Assembly (NCBI GenBank): GCA_963837155.1
Contig: CAWIMB010000002.1
Span: forward strand, 372,001 to 436,000
Source of the DNA: DASQHW01 sp963837155
GTDB lineage: Bacteria; Actinomycetota; Acidimicrobiia; IMCC26256; PALSA-610
Reading direction: 5' to 3'
DNA: 64,000 nt
Shown: positions 17,326 to 26,748 of the stretch, piece after piece
Layout: the number at the start of each line of letters is the position of its first letter
Numbering within the stretch: the first letter of the stretch is position 1
The notes under the pieces: generated by a model
The model's database searches: none
The model's input: only the letters and a program-made list of their open reading frames with translations
Told to the model about the DNA's origin: nothing
Position numbers and translations under genes: made by a program

Positions 17326-19035
17326 ATGCATGATCTGGTGATCAAGGGTGGGACGGTCGTCGACGGGACCGGCGCACCCGCGCGCACGGCCGACGTCGCG
17401 ATCACCGACGGCGTCGTCACCGACGTCGGCAAGGTCGGTGGCCGCGCCCACACCAAGATCGACGCGGATGGCGCGCTCGTCACGCCGGGCTTCGTCGACG
17501 TGCATACCCACTTCGACGGACAGGTGACCTGGGATCCGTTGCTGACGCCGAGTTGCTGGCACGGCGTGACCACGATCGTGATGGGCAACTGTGGCGTCGG
17601 CTTCGCGCCCGCCAAGCCCGACAAGCACGAATGGCTCATCGGCCTCATGGAGGGCGTCGAGGACATCCCCGGAGCTGCGTTGTCCGAGGGCATCGACTGG
17701 TGTTGGGAGCACTATCCCGAATACCTCGACGCGGTCGACGGCGTCGACAAGATGCTCGACGTCGGCGCGCAGGTGCCGCACGGCGCGGTGCGTGCGTACG
17801 TGATGGGGGAGCGGGGCGCGAAGAACGAACCCGCGACACCCGACGACATCGAAGCAATGGCGCGCATCGTGCGCCAGGGCATGGAGGCCGGCGCACTCGG
17901 TTTCTCGACGAGCCGCACGATCGCGCACATGGCGATCGACGGCGAGCCAGTGCCTGGAACGTTTGCGGCCGAGGACGAGCTGTTCGGCATCGGCCGTGTG
18001 CTCGGCGAGCTCGGCACCGGCGTGTTCGAGCTCGCGCCGGCGGGTGCACTCGGCGAGGACCTGGCCGCACCGGAGCGCGAGATGGCGTGGATGCGCAAGC
18101 TCGCGGGCGCGATCAAGCGGCCCGTGACGTTCGCGCTCACACAGAACGACCACGATCCGGAATCGTGGCGGCTCATGCTCGAGCTGTGCGCGCAGGCCGC
18201 GACCGAAGGCGCGCCGGTCCGGCCGCAGGTCGCGGGCCGGCCGGTCAGCTTGCTGCTCGGACTCCAGACGTTCCACCCGTTCGCGTACTGCCCGTCATGG
18301 GCGCCGCTGCACGGGCTGTCACCCGCCGACAAAGCGCGGGCGATGCACGACCCGGCATTGCGGGCCAAGCTGCTCGCCGAGGTCGACGCCGCGATCGCGC
18401 CGATGCGGCAATTCCTCGACCCCGAGCGTGCGTTCCCGATGGGAGCGACACCCGACTACGAGCCCAAGCCCGATCACAGCATCGCCGTACTTGCACGCGC
18501 ACACGGCCAGGATGTGATGGAGCTGTACTACGACGTGCTCACAGAGGACGATGGCTTCGCGCTCGTGTTGCGGCCCTTGCTCAACTACACCAACTTCTCG
18601 CTCGATCCCGTGCGCGAGATGCTGCTGCACCCGACGAGTGCGTGGGGACTGGGTGACGGCGGCGCTCACTGCGGCACCACCTGCGATGCCAGCACGCCGA
18701 CGTTCATGCTCGCCCACTGGACCCGAGACAGAGATCACGAACTCCTGCCGCTCGAATGGATCGTCAAGAAGATGACTGCCGACACCGCGTCGATGTACGG
18801 ACTCGGCGATCGTGGTGAGCTCGTGCCGGGGAAGGTCGGCGACGTGAACGTCATCGACTACGCGCACCTGCAGTTGGAACGGCCGGTGATGGTGCACGAC
18901 CTGCCCGGAGACGGACGGCGGTTCGTTCAGCGGGCGCGCGGCTACGTCACGACGGTCAAGTCAGGTGAGGTCGTGCTCTGCGACGGCGACGACCAGGGTG
19001 CGCGACCGGGCAAGTTGCTACGCGGCGCGCGCTAA
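17326..19035 (+). CDS. D-aminoacylase / N-acyl-D-amino-acid deacylase-like amidohydrolase
   Basis: 569 residues. Amidohydrolase_3 features: start MHDLVIKGGTVVDGTG, metal-site GFVDVHTHFDGQVTWD, the family-typical HGVTTIVMGNCGVGFAPA with a metal-ligand Cys, and GDGGAHCGTTCDASTP near residue 440. The C-terminal small beta-domain has GELVPGKVGDVNVIDYAHL. Members hydrolyse N-acyl-D-amino acids or related cyclic amides with one or two zinc ions. Start ATG 17326 is preceded by GAGGTGG. Encoded 9 bases after the epoxide hydrolase. Confidence 0.87.
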   Translation: MHDLVIKGGTVVDGTGAPARTADVAITDGVVTDVGKVGGRAHTKIDADGALVTPGFVDVHTHFDGQVTWDPLLTPSCWHGVTTIVMGNCGVGFAPAKPDKHEWLIGLMEGVEDIPGAALSEGIDWCWEHYPEYLDAVDGVDKMLDVGAQVPHGAVRAYVMGERGAKNEPATPDDIEAMARIVRQGMEAGALGFSTSRTIAHMAIDGEPVPGTFAAEDELFGIGRVLGELGTGVFELAPAGALGEDLAAPEREMAWMRKLAGAIKRPVTFALTQNDHDPESWRLMLELCAQAATEGAPVRPQVAGRPVSLLLGLQTFHPFAYCPSWAPLHGLSPADKARAMHDPALRAKLLAEVDAAIAPMRQFLDPERAFPMGATPDYEPKPDHSIAVLARAHGQDVMELYYDVLTEDDGFALVLRPLLNYTNFSLDPVREMLLHPTSAWGLGDGGAHCGTTCDASTPTFMLAHWTRDRDHELLPLEWIVKKMTADTASMYGLGDRGELVPGKVGDVNVIDYAHLQLERPVMVHDLPGDGRRFVQRARGYVTTVKSGEVVLCDGDDQGARPGKLLRGAR

Positions 19036-19041
19036 GAAGCG

Positions 19042-19575
19042 TTACACGCCTGGTTTCCAGATCATCAGGAACAGGATCACTACGACGTTGATGCTGAGGA
19101 TCGGCCCACCGATCGCGAGGCGCCTGCCCATCTCTTGGATCTCGGCGACTTGCGGCGGTGGGCCACCGGTGGGCGGCGGACCCTGCTCCATCTCGACCAT
19201 GAGCTCGCGGATGCGCGCCGCGGACGGACGCATCACCGCGTGCGAGATCCCGATCGCAGCCGCGTACAGCACGAGGGCGAGCCAGAGCCACGTCTGGGAG
19301 AACTTCCACACCTCGTCGCTCGCGACGACGAGCAGGATGCCGAAGACACCCATCGCGTAGATCACGTACGTGGCGATCTCCGAAACGAACGTGTTCGCTT
19401 CGAGCACCGCCCGCCCGGAGGGGCCCGGACGCTGCCGCGTTTGAGCTCCGTAGAGCCCATTCAGCATGACCCCGCCCAACCCGACGATCGCGCTGAGGAT
19501 GTGCAGCACGAGCAGGAACTTGTAGATACCTGAGTTCACGCCACCGAAGGCAAGCACGAGCGCAGATTTCAGCAC
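19042..19575 (-). CDS. DUF2269 integral membrane protein
   Basis: 177 residues with four hydrophobic helices: YKFLLVLHILSAIVGLGGVML, IATYVIYAMGVFGILLVV, WLWLALVLYAAAIGI and LSINVVVILFLMI. The His in LHILSAIVGLG and the Gly pattern match the DUF2269 family found in actinobacteria. A Pro/Gly-rich cytoplasmic loop (GPPPTGGPPPQ) lies before the last helix. Function is unknown. It converges with the amidohydrolase gene (6-base gap) and lies downstream of AIM24 on the same strand. Confidence 0.75.
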   Translation of the reverse strand: MLKSALVLAFGGVNSGIYKFLLVLHILSAIVGLGGVMLNGLYGAQTRQRPGPSGRAVLEANTFVSEIATYVIYAMGVFGILLVVASDEVWKFSQTWLWLALVLYAAAIGISHAVMRPSAARIRELMVEMEQGPPPTGGPPPQVAEIQEMGRRLAIGGPILSINVVVILFLMIWKPGV

Positions 19576-19599
19576 ACGGCGCGGCTTACAGGGTGGACG

Positions 19600-20346
19600 T
19601 TACGAGTCGCCGAAGCTGAGGCCACCGATGTTGAGCTTGGTTCCGCTGCTGCTCTCGCCGTTGCTTGGCATGTACGGCGCGAGCGCGCCGGCGAGGTTCT
19701 GGAGTGGCAACGTCTGCAGCCAGATCTTGCCGGGCCCGGTGAGCTTGGCGAGGAAGAGCGCGTCGGCACCGAACAACATGTTCTTGATGCCCTTCACGCG
19801 TTCGATCTCGAATGACACCGACCCTTCGAACAAGGCGACGTGCCCGGGGTGCACCTTCATCACCTCGCCGGGCGGCAGGTCGTACTCGACGATCTCGCCG
19901 TCGATCTCGATCCACGCATCGCCGGTGCCCGTCACGCGCTGGAGGATGAAGCCTTCGCCACCGAAGATGCCGGCGCCGAGCTTCTGCTGAAAGCCGATGT
20001 CGAGGTTCACGCTCGGCACGCCGCACAGGTAGCCGTGCTTGTGCACCATGTACGTGGTGTTGCCGTCGAGTTGCAACGGCATGATGTGGCCGGGCACCTT
20101 CGTCGCGAACGCGACCATGCCCCGCGCTGCTTGCGCGGTGTACTCGGTCATGAACAGCGACCCGCCGCCCAAGCTCCGTTTCAAGGCGCCGAACACACCC
20201 TTGGCCCCCGCCTTGCCGGTCGCGGTGTGGAGCTCGACGGAGTTCGTCATCCACGACAGCTCGCCACCCTCGGCCACCACCGACTCGCCCGGTTCGAGGC
20301 CGATTTCGAGCACCGGCATCGTCGTCCCAATGATCTTGTGGTCCAT
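19600..20346 (-). CDS. AIM24 family protein
   Basis: Start ATG 20346 (MDHKIIGTTMPVLEIGLEPGESV) sits 6 bases after AGGAG. The 248 residues show the AIM24/TIGR00266 pattern: EPGESVVAEGGELSWM, then Gly-rich repeats with SLGGGSLFMTEYTA and GEGFILQRVTGTGDAWIEIDG, building a beta-prism-like trimeric fold. Bacterial members are cytoplasmic proteins of unclear role. The C-terminal tail is low complexity (SNGESSSGTKL). Encoded just upstream of the DUF2269 membrane protein. Confidence 0.85.
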   Translation of the reverse strand: MDHKIIGTTMPVLEIGLEPGESVVAEGGELSWMTNSVELHTATGKAGAKGVFGALKRSLGGGSLFMTEYTAQAARGMVAFATKVPGHIMPLQLDGNTTYMVHKHGYLCGVPSVNLDIGFQQKLGAGIFGGEGFILQRVTGTGDAWIEIDGEIVEYDLPPGEVMKVHPGHVALFEGSVSFEIERVKGIKNMLFGADALFLAKLTGPGKIWLQTLPLQNLAGALAPYMPSNGESSSGTKLNIGGLSFGDS

Positions 20347-20446
20347 CGTCATCTCCTGCGTCGTTCGCCTCCTCTCGTCAGCCCGAGGGGCGTTCTTGAG
20401 GGATCCGAAGCACCGTTGGGCATTCGTGCAGTAAAACGACACACAT

Positions 20447-20892
20447 ATGACGGATCTCGCGGACTTCGCCCGGGTCGCGGGTGCCGATCAGGGCCTCTGC
20501 ATCGTCGCCACCGCCCGCGCAAATGGCACGGTGCAGGCGTCGCTGGTGAACGCCGGCACGATGCGGCACCCGGCGCGCGACGCCGACGTCGCGGTGTTCG
20601 TTGCTCGTGGCCGAACTCGCAAACTCGCGAACATGCGCGCGCGCGCCCGGCGATGACGGTGGTCGCGCGGGCCGGCTGGGAGTGGGTCGCGGTCGAAGGT
20701 GAGGCCGAGCTGATCGGCCCCGACGACTCCTACGCCGGTGTCGACGCCGAGACGCTGCGCCGCCTCCTGCGCGAGGCCTTCCGCGCGGCGGGCGGCACGC
20801 ATGACGATTGGGACGAGTACGACCGCGTCATGGCCGAGGATCGTCGCACAGTCGTGCTCGTGACGCCTTCCCGTGTGTATTCCAACGGCTGA
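20447..20892 (+). CDS. Pyridoxamine 5'-phosphate oxidase-like, F420/FMN-binding split-barrel protein, frameshifted
   Basis: The first frame (20447-20656) gives MTDLADFARVAGADQGLCIVATAR..VQASLVNAGTMRHP..VFVARGRTRKLANMRAR and then stops. A second frame continues with TVVARAGWEWVAVEGEAELIGPDD, THDDWDEYDRVMAEDRRTVVLV and ends YSNG. Together they form a typical 145-residue split beta-barrel of the Rv1155-type F420-dependent family. The break is in the alternating run GCGCGCGCGCGC at 20635-20646, where one CG pair too many is present. This may be slippage in vivo or a consensus error. It is divergent from AIM24, with a 100-base shared promoter region. Confidence 0.75.
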
Positions 20893-20910
20893 GCGAGCAA
20901 GGATGTCGGA

Positions 20911-21615
20911 ATGAGCAGCGGCGAGCATCCGTTCCGCGTGGGTGTGTTGACGCCGATGCCTTCCGAGCAGCGGCCCGTGGTCAAGGCGATGTCCTTGCAG
21001 CGCGCCGACAAGGAACATCTCTATCGCGGCAACGTCGGTGGCGCCGAGGTTGTCTCCGGCCGTACCGGCATGGGCCTGAGCCTTGCCCGGGAAGCGACCG
21101 CGCGTTTGCTCGACACCGTCGACGTCGATCACGTGATGGTTGTCGGTATTGCCGGGGGAATGGGGCCGAGCAAGGTCGGTGACCTCTTGTTTCCCGAAGT
21201 CGTCGTCAACAAGCACACGGGCGCGGAGTTCAAGCCGACGCCGCTTGGTGGCATCACGTCGCGCGGGAAGCTCATGTCACACGACGACTTCGACATGGGT
21301 CCCGACGCGCATCGGCGATACGTCGACGAAGGCTTCATTGCAGTCGACATGGAGACCGCGGCGGTCGCCGAAGTGTGCGAGCAACGCGGGGTCTCGTGGT
21401 CCGCGGTACGGGTGATCAGTGACCTCGTCGGTGTCACACCCGGAGACGTCATCGGTCTGGCAAACCCGGATGGGACGCCGAACGTTGGCGCGTCGATCCG
21501 CTATCTCGTCACCAAGCCGTGGCGGATCCCGAAGCTCGTCCGGCTTGCCAAGGAGTCAGTCCAGGCGGCGAACGCCGCGGCGAGCGCGGCGGCCCGAGCC
21601 GTACGAGAACGCTGA
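20911..21615 (+). CDS. Nucleoside phosphorylase-family protein (MTA/SAH nucleosidase-like)
   Basis: 234 residues. N-terminal RVGVLTPMPSEQRPVV, Gly-rich VVGIAGGMGPSKVGDLLFPE and the signature VDMETAAVAEVCEQRG with catalytic Glu, followed by VRVISDLVG with the base-binding Asp. This order is that of the PNP_UDP_1 superfamily, closest to MTA/SAH nucleosidases, which cleave the glycosidic bond of adenosyl by-products. The C-terminal 40 residues are an Ala-rich helix. ATG 20911 follows the preceding PPOX-like gene by 18 bases. Confidence 0.78.
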   Translation: MSSGEHPFRVGVLTPMPSEQRPVVKAMSLQRADKEHLYRGNVGGAEVVSGRTGMGLSLAREATARLLDTVDVDHVMVVGIAGGMGPSKVGDLLFPEVVVNKHTGAEFKPTPLGGITSRGKLMSHDDFDMGPDAHRRYVDEGFIAVDMETAAVAEVCEQRGVSWSAVRVISDLVGVTPGDVIGLANPDGTPNVGASIRYLVTKPWRIPKLVRLAKESVQAANAAASAAARAVRER

Positions 21616-21618
21616 CGG

Positions 21619-22173
21619 TCATACCGGTTCGAGTGGGCGGTGCGGCCCGGCCGGCAGCTCGACCGCGATGCGGTCACCGGGCCGGACGTCGCCGCTCGCG
21701 ATCACCACGCTCATCACGCCGGACTTGCGGACCAAGTCGCCCCGCTCGTCGTGCTCGACGACGGCCGATTTCAGCCCGGCCTGAAGGCCGTCGAGCTGGC
21801 CGCAGGGATTGCGTAACCCGGTGATCTCGACGATCGCGGTGTCGCCAAGATGGAGCCGGGTACCGGTCGGTAGGGCGGGCAGTCGCACGCCGCGCGTCGT
21901 GATGTTCTCGCCCATCTGTCCTGGTAAGACGTCGAATCCGGCCACGCGCAGCTCCTCGTGCAGCTCGGCGTGGATGAAGTGGACCTGGCGCAGGTTCGGT
22001 TGCGTGGGGTCGCGCGCAACCCGCGACCGGTGCTTCACGGTCGGGCCGGCGTGCGCGTCGCCCTCCACACCAATGCCCGCGATGAGCCGCACGTGGTTGC
22101 GCTCGTGCTTCGTGAAGGTGTGCGCGGCATTGGAGCTCACGGCAGTTACCACGCCGGTCTCACATTCGCGCAC
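21619..22173 (-). CDS. MOSC domain protein
   Basis: 184 residues with the MOSC beta-barrel: GIGVEGDAHAGPTVKHRS near residue 35, RQVHFIHAELHEEL, GQMGENITTRGVRLPALPTGTRLHLG and the conserved Cys in LRNPCGQLDGL that serves as sulfur carrier or molybdenum ligand in the family. The N-terminus GVVTAVSSNAAHTFTK is typical of the stand-alone MOSC group. Predicted to be a cytosolic sulfur-carrier or molybdenum-cofactor enzyme. It converges with the nucleosidase gene, 3 bases apart. Confidence 0.87.
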   Translation of the reverse strand: MRECETGVVTAVSSNAAHTFTKHERNHVRLIAGIGVEGDAHAGPTVKHRSRVARDPTQPNLRQVHFIHAELHEELRVAGFDVLPGQMGENITTRGVRLPALPTGTRLHLGDTAIVEITGLRNPCGQLDGLQAGLKSAVVEHDERGDLVRKSGVMSVVIASGDVRPGDRIAVELPAGPHRPLEPV

Positions 22174-22221
22174 GGCGCCACGCTATGCGGTTGTGCTGCG
22201 TGACCGGGCGCAATAATTTCG

Positions 22222-23509
22222 GTGCCGGGCAGAACCGAAGCTGCAGTCAGGGCGACGCAAGTGACGAGTGTGCAACCCGGCGCGGACGTGCCGCCGATTC
22301 GTTACGGCAGCGGTACGCGCTTTCGAACGTTGTACGAGCTCACAACGCGGTTGGTGCGCGCGTCTCACACGGACGATGTCGTGCGCATCTTTCTCGACGA
22401 GGCGCTCCCGAGCATGGGCGCGACCGCCGGCGCGTTCCATCTCCTCATCGGCGACGAACTGGTGATGCGCGGGCACATCGGCTGGCCCGCCGCGCAGGCC
22501 GATGAGTATCTCAACGTGCCGTTGTCCGTCGACATGCCCGCGACGATGGTCGCGAGGACGGGCGATGGCGTCTTCATCGGATCTCGGGAAGAGATGGCCC
22601 TCCACTACCCGGACATGCTCGCGGTGCAAGAGCAAGTGCACGACCACGCGTGGGTGATCGTTCCGGTCGCCGGGTCCTCCGGTGTGCGAGGTGTCGTCGG
22701 GTTCTCGTTCGCGGAGCCGCAGGTGTTCGACCACGCGGACCAAGAGGCGCTGCATCATCTCGGCTACCAGCTCGGCCAGGCCCTCGATCGGGCGCAAGAG
22801 CTCCAGCGGGCGGAGGAAGACGCGCTCGCACTGCAGCATGGATTCCTGCCCCACGCACTTCCGCGGGTGCCCGGCTACCGCTTCGCGGCGTCGTATCGAC
22901 CGGCCGACGCACCCGTCGGCGGTGACTGGTACGCCGCGTTCGACGTTCCCGACCACGGGCTCTACCTCGTCGTCGGTGACGTCGCGGGTCGCGGCATGCC
23001 GCGCCGCCGAGGCGATGAACCAGCTGCGCTTCGCGGCGTGGGCGTACGGTTGGGAAGGTCACTCGCCCGGGCGCGTGCTGTCGCTCGTCAGCCGCCTGGC
23101 GGCCGGCCAGTACGACCTCTTCGCAACTGCGCTCGTCGTGCAGCTCGAGCCGTCGTCCGGTCGGTTGCGATACGCGGTCGCGGGACATCCGCCGAGTGTC
23201 GTCGTCGAGGACGGGCGCGCACGTCTGCTCACCGACCTGGTCGGGCCACCGCTCGGGATCACCGACACGTTCGAGTATCAGGATGCGACCGACGTGCTCG
23301 CGCCCGGATCCACGATCGCGTTGTATTCGGACGGTGTCATCGAGCGCCGCTTCGAGCGGCTGGACGCGGGGATTGAGCGCCTCGAGAAGGCACTCGTCGC
23401 GAGCGGCAGTGACGTCACGCAAGTGCTGGACCTGTGCTTCACCGGCCTCGACGCCGTGCACGACGACGCCTGCCTCATGATCGTCAAGCGCGACAGCAAT
23501 GCCCCCTGA
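22222..23509 (+). CDS. GAF-PP2C (SpoIIE/RsbU-type) serine phosphatase, frameshifted
   Basis: Residues 30-190 are a GAF sensor domain (TRFRTLYELTTRLVRASHTDDVV to DHADQEALHHLGYQLGQALD). The phosphatase follows: RFAASYRPADAPVGGDWYAAFDV and VVGDVAGRGM in the first frame, then AAEAMNQLRFAAWAY, VAGHPPSVVV, GPPLGIT and LYSDGVIERR in a second frame. The join requires removal of one base in GCCGCGCC at 22999-23005. Such phosphatases dephosphorylate STAS anti-anti-sigma factors; a STAS protein is encoded at 52380, though far away. GTG 22222 is the longest start; GTG 22261 is also possible. Confidence 0.8.
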
Positions 23510-23572
23510 AGGAATCCACTGGCCAAAGAACGACAGGTTTGAGCATCAAGCGCTTCACCGTAGGATCCGGCG

Positions 23573-24325
23573 ATGGGACGACTCGACGGCAAGGTTGCAC
23601 TGATCACGGGCGCGGCGCGCGGGCAGGGAGCAGCCGAGGCGCGGCTGTTTGTCGCCGAGGGGGCGAACGTCATGTTGGGCGATGTGCTCGACGACGACGG
23701 CGAGGTTGTCGCCAAGGAGCTCGGCGACCGCGCCGCGTACCGCCATCACGACGTCACGAGCGAGGACGACTGGGACACGATCGTGGCCGCGGCACGGTCA
23801 CAGTTCGGTCGCGTTGACGTGCTCGTCAACAACGCTGGTGTCTTCAGGATCCTCGGCATGACCGTGACAACGCTCGAGGAGTACATGCGGATCGTGACGA
23901 TCAATCAGGTCGGCACGTTCCTCGGGATGAAAGCCGTCACCGAGACGATGATCGCCCAGGGGTCGGGCTCGATTGTCAACATCTCCTCGGTGGCTGGACT
24001 CACCGGAACGGCTGGAACAATCGCGTACACCGCCAGCAAGTTCGCCGTCAGAGGGATGACGAAGGTGGCGGCGGTCGAGCTTGCCCCGTTCGGGGTGCGG
24101 GTCAACTCCGTCCATCCCGGCTTCATCGACACGCCGATGACGCGGGACGCCTTCGCAATTGGCGGCGACGCGACTCTTGATGCAGCTCGGGCATCGGTTC
24201 CGAATGGGAAGCTCGGGACCGCCGAAGATGTCGCCCGTCTCGTGCTCTATCTCGCTTCCGACGACAGCATCTACTCGACGGGCTCGGAATTCATTGTGGA
24301 CGGTGGCATGACCGCGCGGCTCTGA
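23573..24325 (+). CDS. Short-chain dehydrogenase/reductase, 3-alpha/20-beta-hydroxysteroid dehydrogenase-like
   Basis: 250 residues, complete classical SDR: GKVALITGAARGQGAAEARLF, D61-type acidic residue after DVTSEDDW, NNAGVFRI, Ser in NISSVAGLTGTAGTIAYTASKFAVRG with Tyr-x-x-x-Lys, PGFIDTPMT and YSTGSEFIVDGGMT. The AARGQGAAEA variant of the glycine motif is common in hydroxysteroid dehydrogenase-like SDRs of actinobacteria. Predicted NAD-dependent alcohol/ketone oxidoreductase. It converges with the P450 gene. Confidence 0.88.
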   Translation: MGRLDGKVALITGAARGQGAAEARLFVAEGANVMLGDVLDDDGEVVAKELGDRAAYRHHDVTSEDDWDTIVAAARSQFGRVDVLVNNAGVFRILGMTVTTLEEYMRIVTINQVGTFLGMKAVTETMIAQGSGSIVNISSVAGLTGTAGTIAYTASKFAVRGMTKVAAVELAPFGVRVNSVHPGFIDTPMTRDAFAIGGDATLDAARASVPNGKLGTAEDVARLVLYLASDDSIYSTGSEFIVDGGMTARL

Positions 24326-24326
24326 G

Positions 24327-24342
24327 CCGCGAACCCGCGGCG
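24327..24342. terminator. Short hairpin between convergent SDR and P450 genes
   Basis: GCCGCG and CGCGGC pair around the loop AACC just after the SDR stop. No T-tract; a weak bidirectional terminator at best. Confidence 0.35.
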
Positions 24343-24349
24343 TCGACGC

Positions 24350-25543
24350 CTAAAGGCGGGCTCCGGTGAGGTTGACGGGCAGTCGCCGGGGGCCGTTGGC
24401 CCAGAACACGGGGACGGGTTCGCGTCGGTACCCGTCGTCGATACGCGCTGAACCGACACGATCCAAGAAAACCTCGAGCGCGACTCGGCCTTCGAGCCGC
24501 GCGAGCGACGCGCCGGGGCAGACATGAGGGCCGCCACCGAAGGCAAGGTGGTCCTTCGCGCTTGGGCGATCGAGGCGGAACTCGTTGGGGTCGTCGTAGG
24601 TTCGCTCGTCGCGGTTAGCGGAGGCGAGTCCGAAGCCGACCTTGACTCCGGCGGGGATCGTGACCCCGTCGATCACGGCGTCCTTGAGACAATCGCGCAT
24701 CAGCACGTGGATCGGTGGATCGTGGCGAAGTGACTCCTCGACGACGGTCGCCACGAGGTCCTGCTCGGCGTGCAATCGCGCAAAAAGGGCTTCGTCGGTG
24801 CACACCGTCTCGAGCATGTTCGCGATCAAATGCCGCGTGGTCTCGTTCCCGGACATGAGTAAGAAGGCGAGTTGTGTGCGCATCTCGAGATCAGTGAGAT
24901 GCTCGCCATCCACACTGGTGTTGATGAGCCGAGTGACGAAGTCGTCCGGTGGATCGGCCGAGGCTTTGCGTTCGGCGATCATCGCGTCGAGGTAGGCCGT
25001 AAAGTCGGGCGCGACGCCGGCCAGGCCCTCGCCGTCGGCTCCGTCCTCGCGGCGGTTCTTCGTTGCGTACGCGGACTGCACGACGATGTCGGACCACTCG
25101 GCGAAGCGAGCGTGATCCGCCGGATCGACGCCGAGGAGATGCGCGATCACGGTGGCGGGGATCGGTGTGACGTAGTCGGCCACAAGATCGCCTCCGCCGC
25201 ACGCGACGATCCGGCCGAGCAGTTCGTTGCACAACGCTCGGACGAATGGCTCCACTCGGGTGATGCGATGTTGCGCGATCGCCGAGTTGATGATCCGACG
25301 GATCTTGCCGTGCCGCGGTTCGGGAATCTCGCTGATGAGTTGTTCCTCGGAAGGGACCACTACGCCGGCGGCGCGGAAACTCGCCTGGAACACCTCGATG
25401 TTCTTCGTGGCCGCGAGCACATCGTCGTGACGGGCGAGGAAGTAGGCGCCCGATGGCGTCCGTGCGACCGGGCATGCGTCGCGCAGCTCAGCGAGAACCT
25501 CATAAGGCACGCCCGCGGAAGCATTGAGCGGGTCAGCAACCAT
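24350..25543 (-). CDS. Cytochrome P450
   Basis: 397 residues from ATG 25543. I-helix LLMSGNETTRHLI (oxygen-activating Thr at about 235-236), EESLR (ExxR at 270-273), and the heme-binding loop FGGGPHVCPGASLARLEGRVA with Cys342 as thiolate ligand. The length and soluble N-terminus fit a class I bacterial P450 needing ferredoxin and reductase, which are not encoded nearby. Substrate unknown. The frame is open upstream to 25627, but the family-like sequence starts at MVADPLN. Confidence 0.92.
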   Translation of the reverse strand: MVADPLNASAGVPYEVLAELRDACPVARTPSGAYFLARHDDVLAATKNIEVFQASFRAAGVVVPSEEQLISEIPEPRHGKIRRIINSAIAQHRITRVEPFVRALCNELLGRIVACGGGDLVADYVTPIPATVIAHLLGVDPADHARFAEWSDIVVQSAYATKNRREDGADGEGLAGVAPDFTAYLDAMIAERKASADPPDDFVTRLINTSVDGEHLTDLEMRTQLAFLLMSGNETTRHLIANMLETVCTDEALFARLHAEQDLVATVVEESLRHDPPIHVLMRDCLKDAVIDGVTIPAGVKVGFGLASANRDERTYDDPNEFRLDRPSAKDHLAFGGGPHVCPGASLARLEGRVALEVFLDRVGSARIDDGYRREPVPVFWANGPRRLPVNLTGARL

Positions 25544-25642
25544 CGACGTGCATCTTCCCACGGCGCGGCTTCTGTGTGTTGATGCCAGACTGAGAGCGGC
25601 GCTTTGGGCCGTGCAGCACGACGTCATCGCAGGACCAGGTGC

Positions 25643-25678
25643 GAGGGCGGCGGCGTGTCAAGCCGCGCCGCCGCCCTC
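25643..25678 (-). terminator. Strong hairpin at the end of the AbiEi-like gene
   Basis: GAGGGCGGCGGCG (25643-25655) and CGCCGCCGCCCTC (25666-25678) form a perfect 13-bp stem with a 10-base loop, overlapping the stop codon of the gene at 25658. It separates that gene from the P450 downstream on the same strand. There is no U-tract. Confidence 0.55.
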
Positions 25679-26563
25679 GGCCGTCAACGCGGCTCGGAGT
25701 TCGGTGATCAGATCCTGCGGGCAGCGCGTGACCTTGTTCCACGTCGCGAAGACAATCCGGTAGCCGTGCCGAGCGGGGACGCTCCACTTCTCGTTGTCGT
25801 GCTCGAAATCGCTCGCGTCGTCGTGCCAGCGGCGGCCGTTGGTTTCGAGGATCGTGCGGGTCCGTTGGAAGGTGAAGTCGAAGAAGTACGTCTTGCCGTT
25901 CCACTGGAGGGGGAACTCACGCACGAAGTCGGTGATGCCGTTCGCCACGAGCAATCGGCGGGTCTTGACCTCCAGCGTCGAGCGTGAGGGATGTACCGGA
26001 TCGAGTTCGTCGAGCAACGATCGCAATGACCCGACACCCGGACGGCCCGCCTTTCCGTAGCGCCGCAAGTACGCGCGCAACGCAGGTACCGACGTGAGCT
26101 GCCGCCGCCGCGCGTCCTCACACGCGATTTCGAATGCTTCGGCATCAAGGGACGCAGCCAGCGCAACGAGGGTGGGCTCGACGCCAGTCACGCGTATCCC
26201 ACGCACCGTTCTGATCATTATCGCCGCGGGGTCGCAGCGGTGCGTTATGACATCCGGTGATCGAAGGTCTCGAGAAGACGCGATCTCCGGCCTCGCGGCT
26301 CGTACTCCCTCGAGTCGGTAGACCTCGCCGGCCGACTCGCCCGCACCCGCAGCATCGTCACCGGCCCATAAGAGGGCGGCGCGGAGCGCGATCTCGTTCG
26401 TCCGGGGGAGCGCGGCCATGCGGTACGTATCCGGAAGTTCGCGAACGACAACACCTGCTTTGACGAGGGCCGTGAGCTCCTTTCGCGAGATGCCGAGATG
26501 TACGGCTTCCTGACCGCGAAAGATGCGCACCTTTGACAGCCGACCGAGAGCTTCTTTGGGCAT
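25658..26563 (-). CDS. AbiEi-like/DUF559 protein with C-terminal endonuclease-like fold
   Basis: 301 residues. N-terminal winged-helix region (FRGQEAVHLGISRKELTALVKAGVVVRELPDTYRM) resembles the AbiEi antitoxin domain. The C-terminal part (LEVKTRRLLVANGI...YFFDFTFQRTRTILETNGRRWHDD) resembles DUF559/Vsr-like PD-(D/E)xK folds, but the usual E-x-D-G is ETNG here, so catalysis is doubtful. Such proteins are abundant orphans in actinobacteria; no AbiEii toxin gene is adjacent. Located directly beside tRNA-Lys, a common site for accessory genes. Confidence 0.7.
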   Translation of the reverse strand: MPKEALGRLSKVRIFRGQEAVHLGISRKELTALVKAGVVVRELPDTYRMAALPRTNEIALRAALLWAGDDAAGAGESAGEVYRLEGVRAARPEIASSRDLRSPDVITHRCDPAAIMIRTVRGIRVTGVEPTLVALAASLDAEAFEIACEDARRRQLTSVPALRAYLRRYGKAGRPGVGSLRSLLDELDPVHPSRSTLEVKTRRLLVANGITDFVREFPLQWNGKTYFFDFTFQRTRTILETNGRRWHDDASDFEHDNEKWSVPARHGYRIVFATWNKVTRCPQDLITELRAALTAEGGGAA

Positions 26564-26632
26564 TGGCTTCCCCTATTGGGAACTCACGGCCCAAAGAACG
26601 GGCCGGCGGTTGGGGGAAGGTGCGAGGTTGAG

Positions 26633-26706
26633 TACGCCCCCCGGGACTCGAACCCGGAACCTGCAGATTAAGAGTCTGATGCTCTAACCAGTTGAGCTAG
26701 GGGCGC
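26633..26706 (-). tRNA. tRNA-Lys (anticodon CTT)
   Basis: Minus-strand cloverleaf: acceptor GCGCCCC pairs with GGGGCGT (one G-U), D-arm GCTC...GAGC, anticodon loop CTCTTAA with anticodon CTT, T-arm CCGGG-TTCGAGT-CCCGG, discriminator A. 74 bases, CCA not encoded. Confidence 0.95.
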
Positions 26707-26748
26707 GGGAATCGCACATCGTAGCTGACCACCTCGTATCTTTCCCGT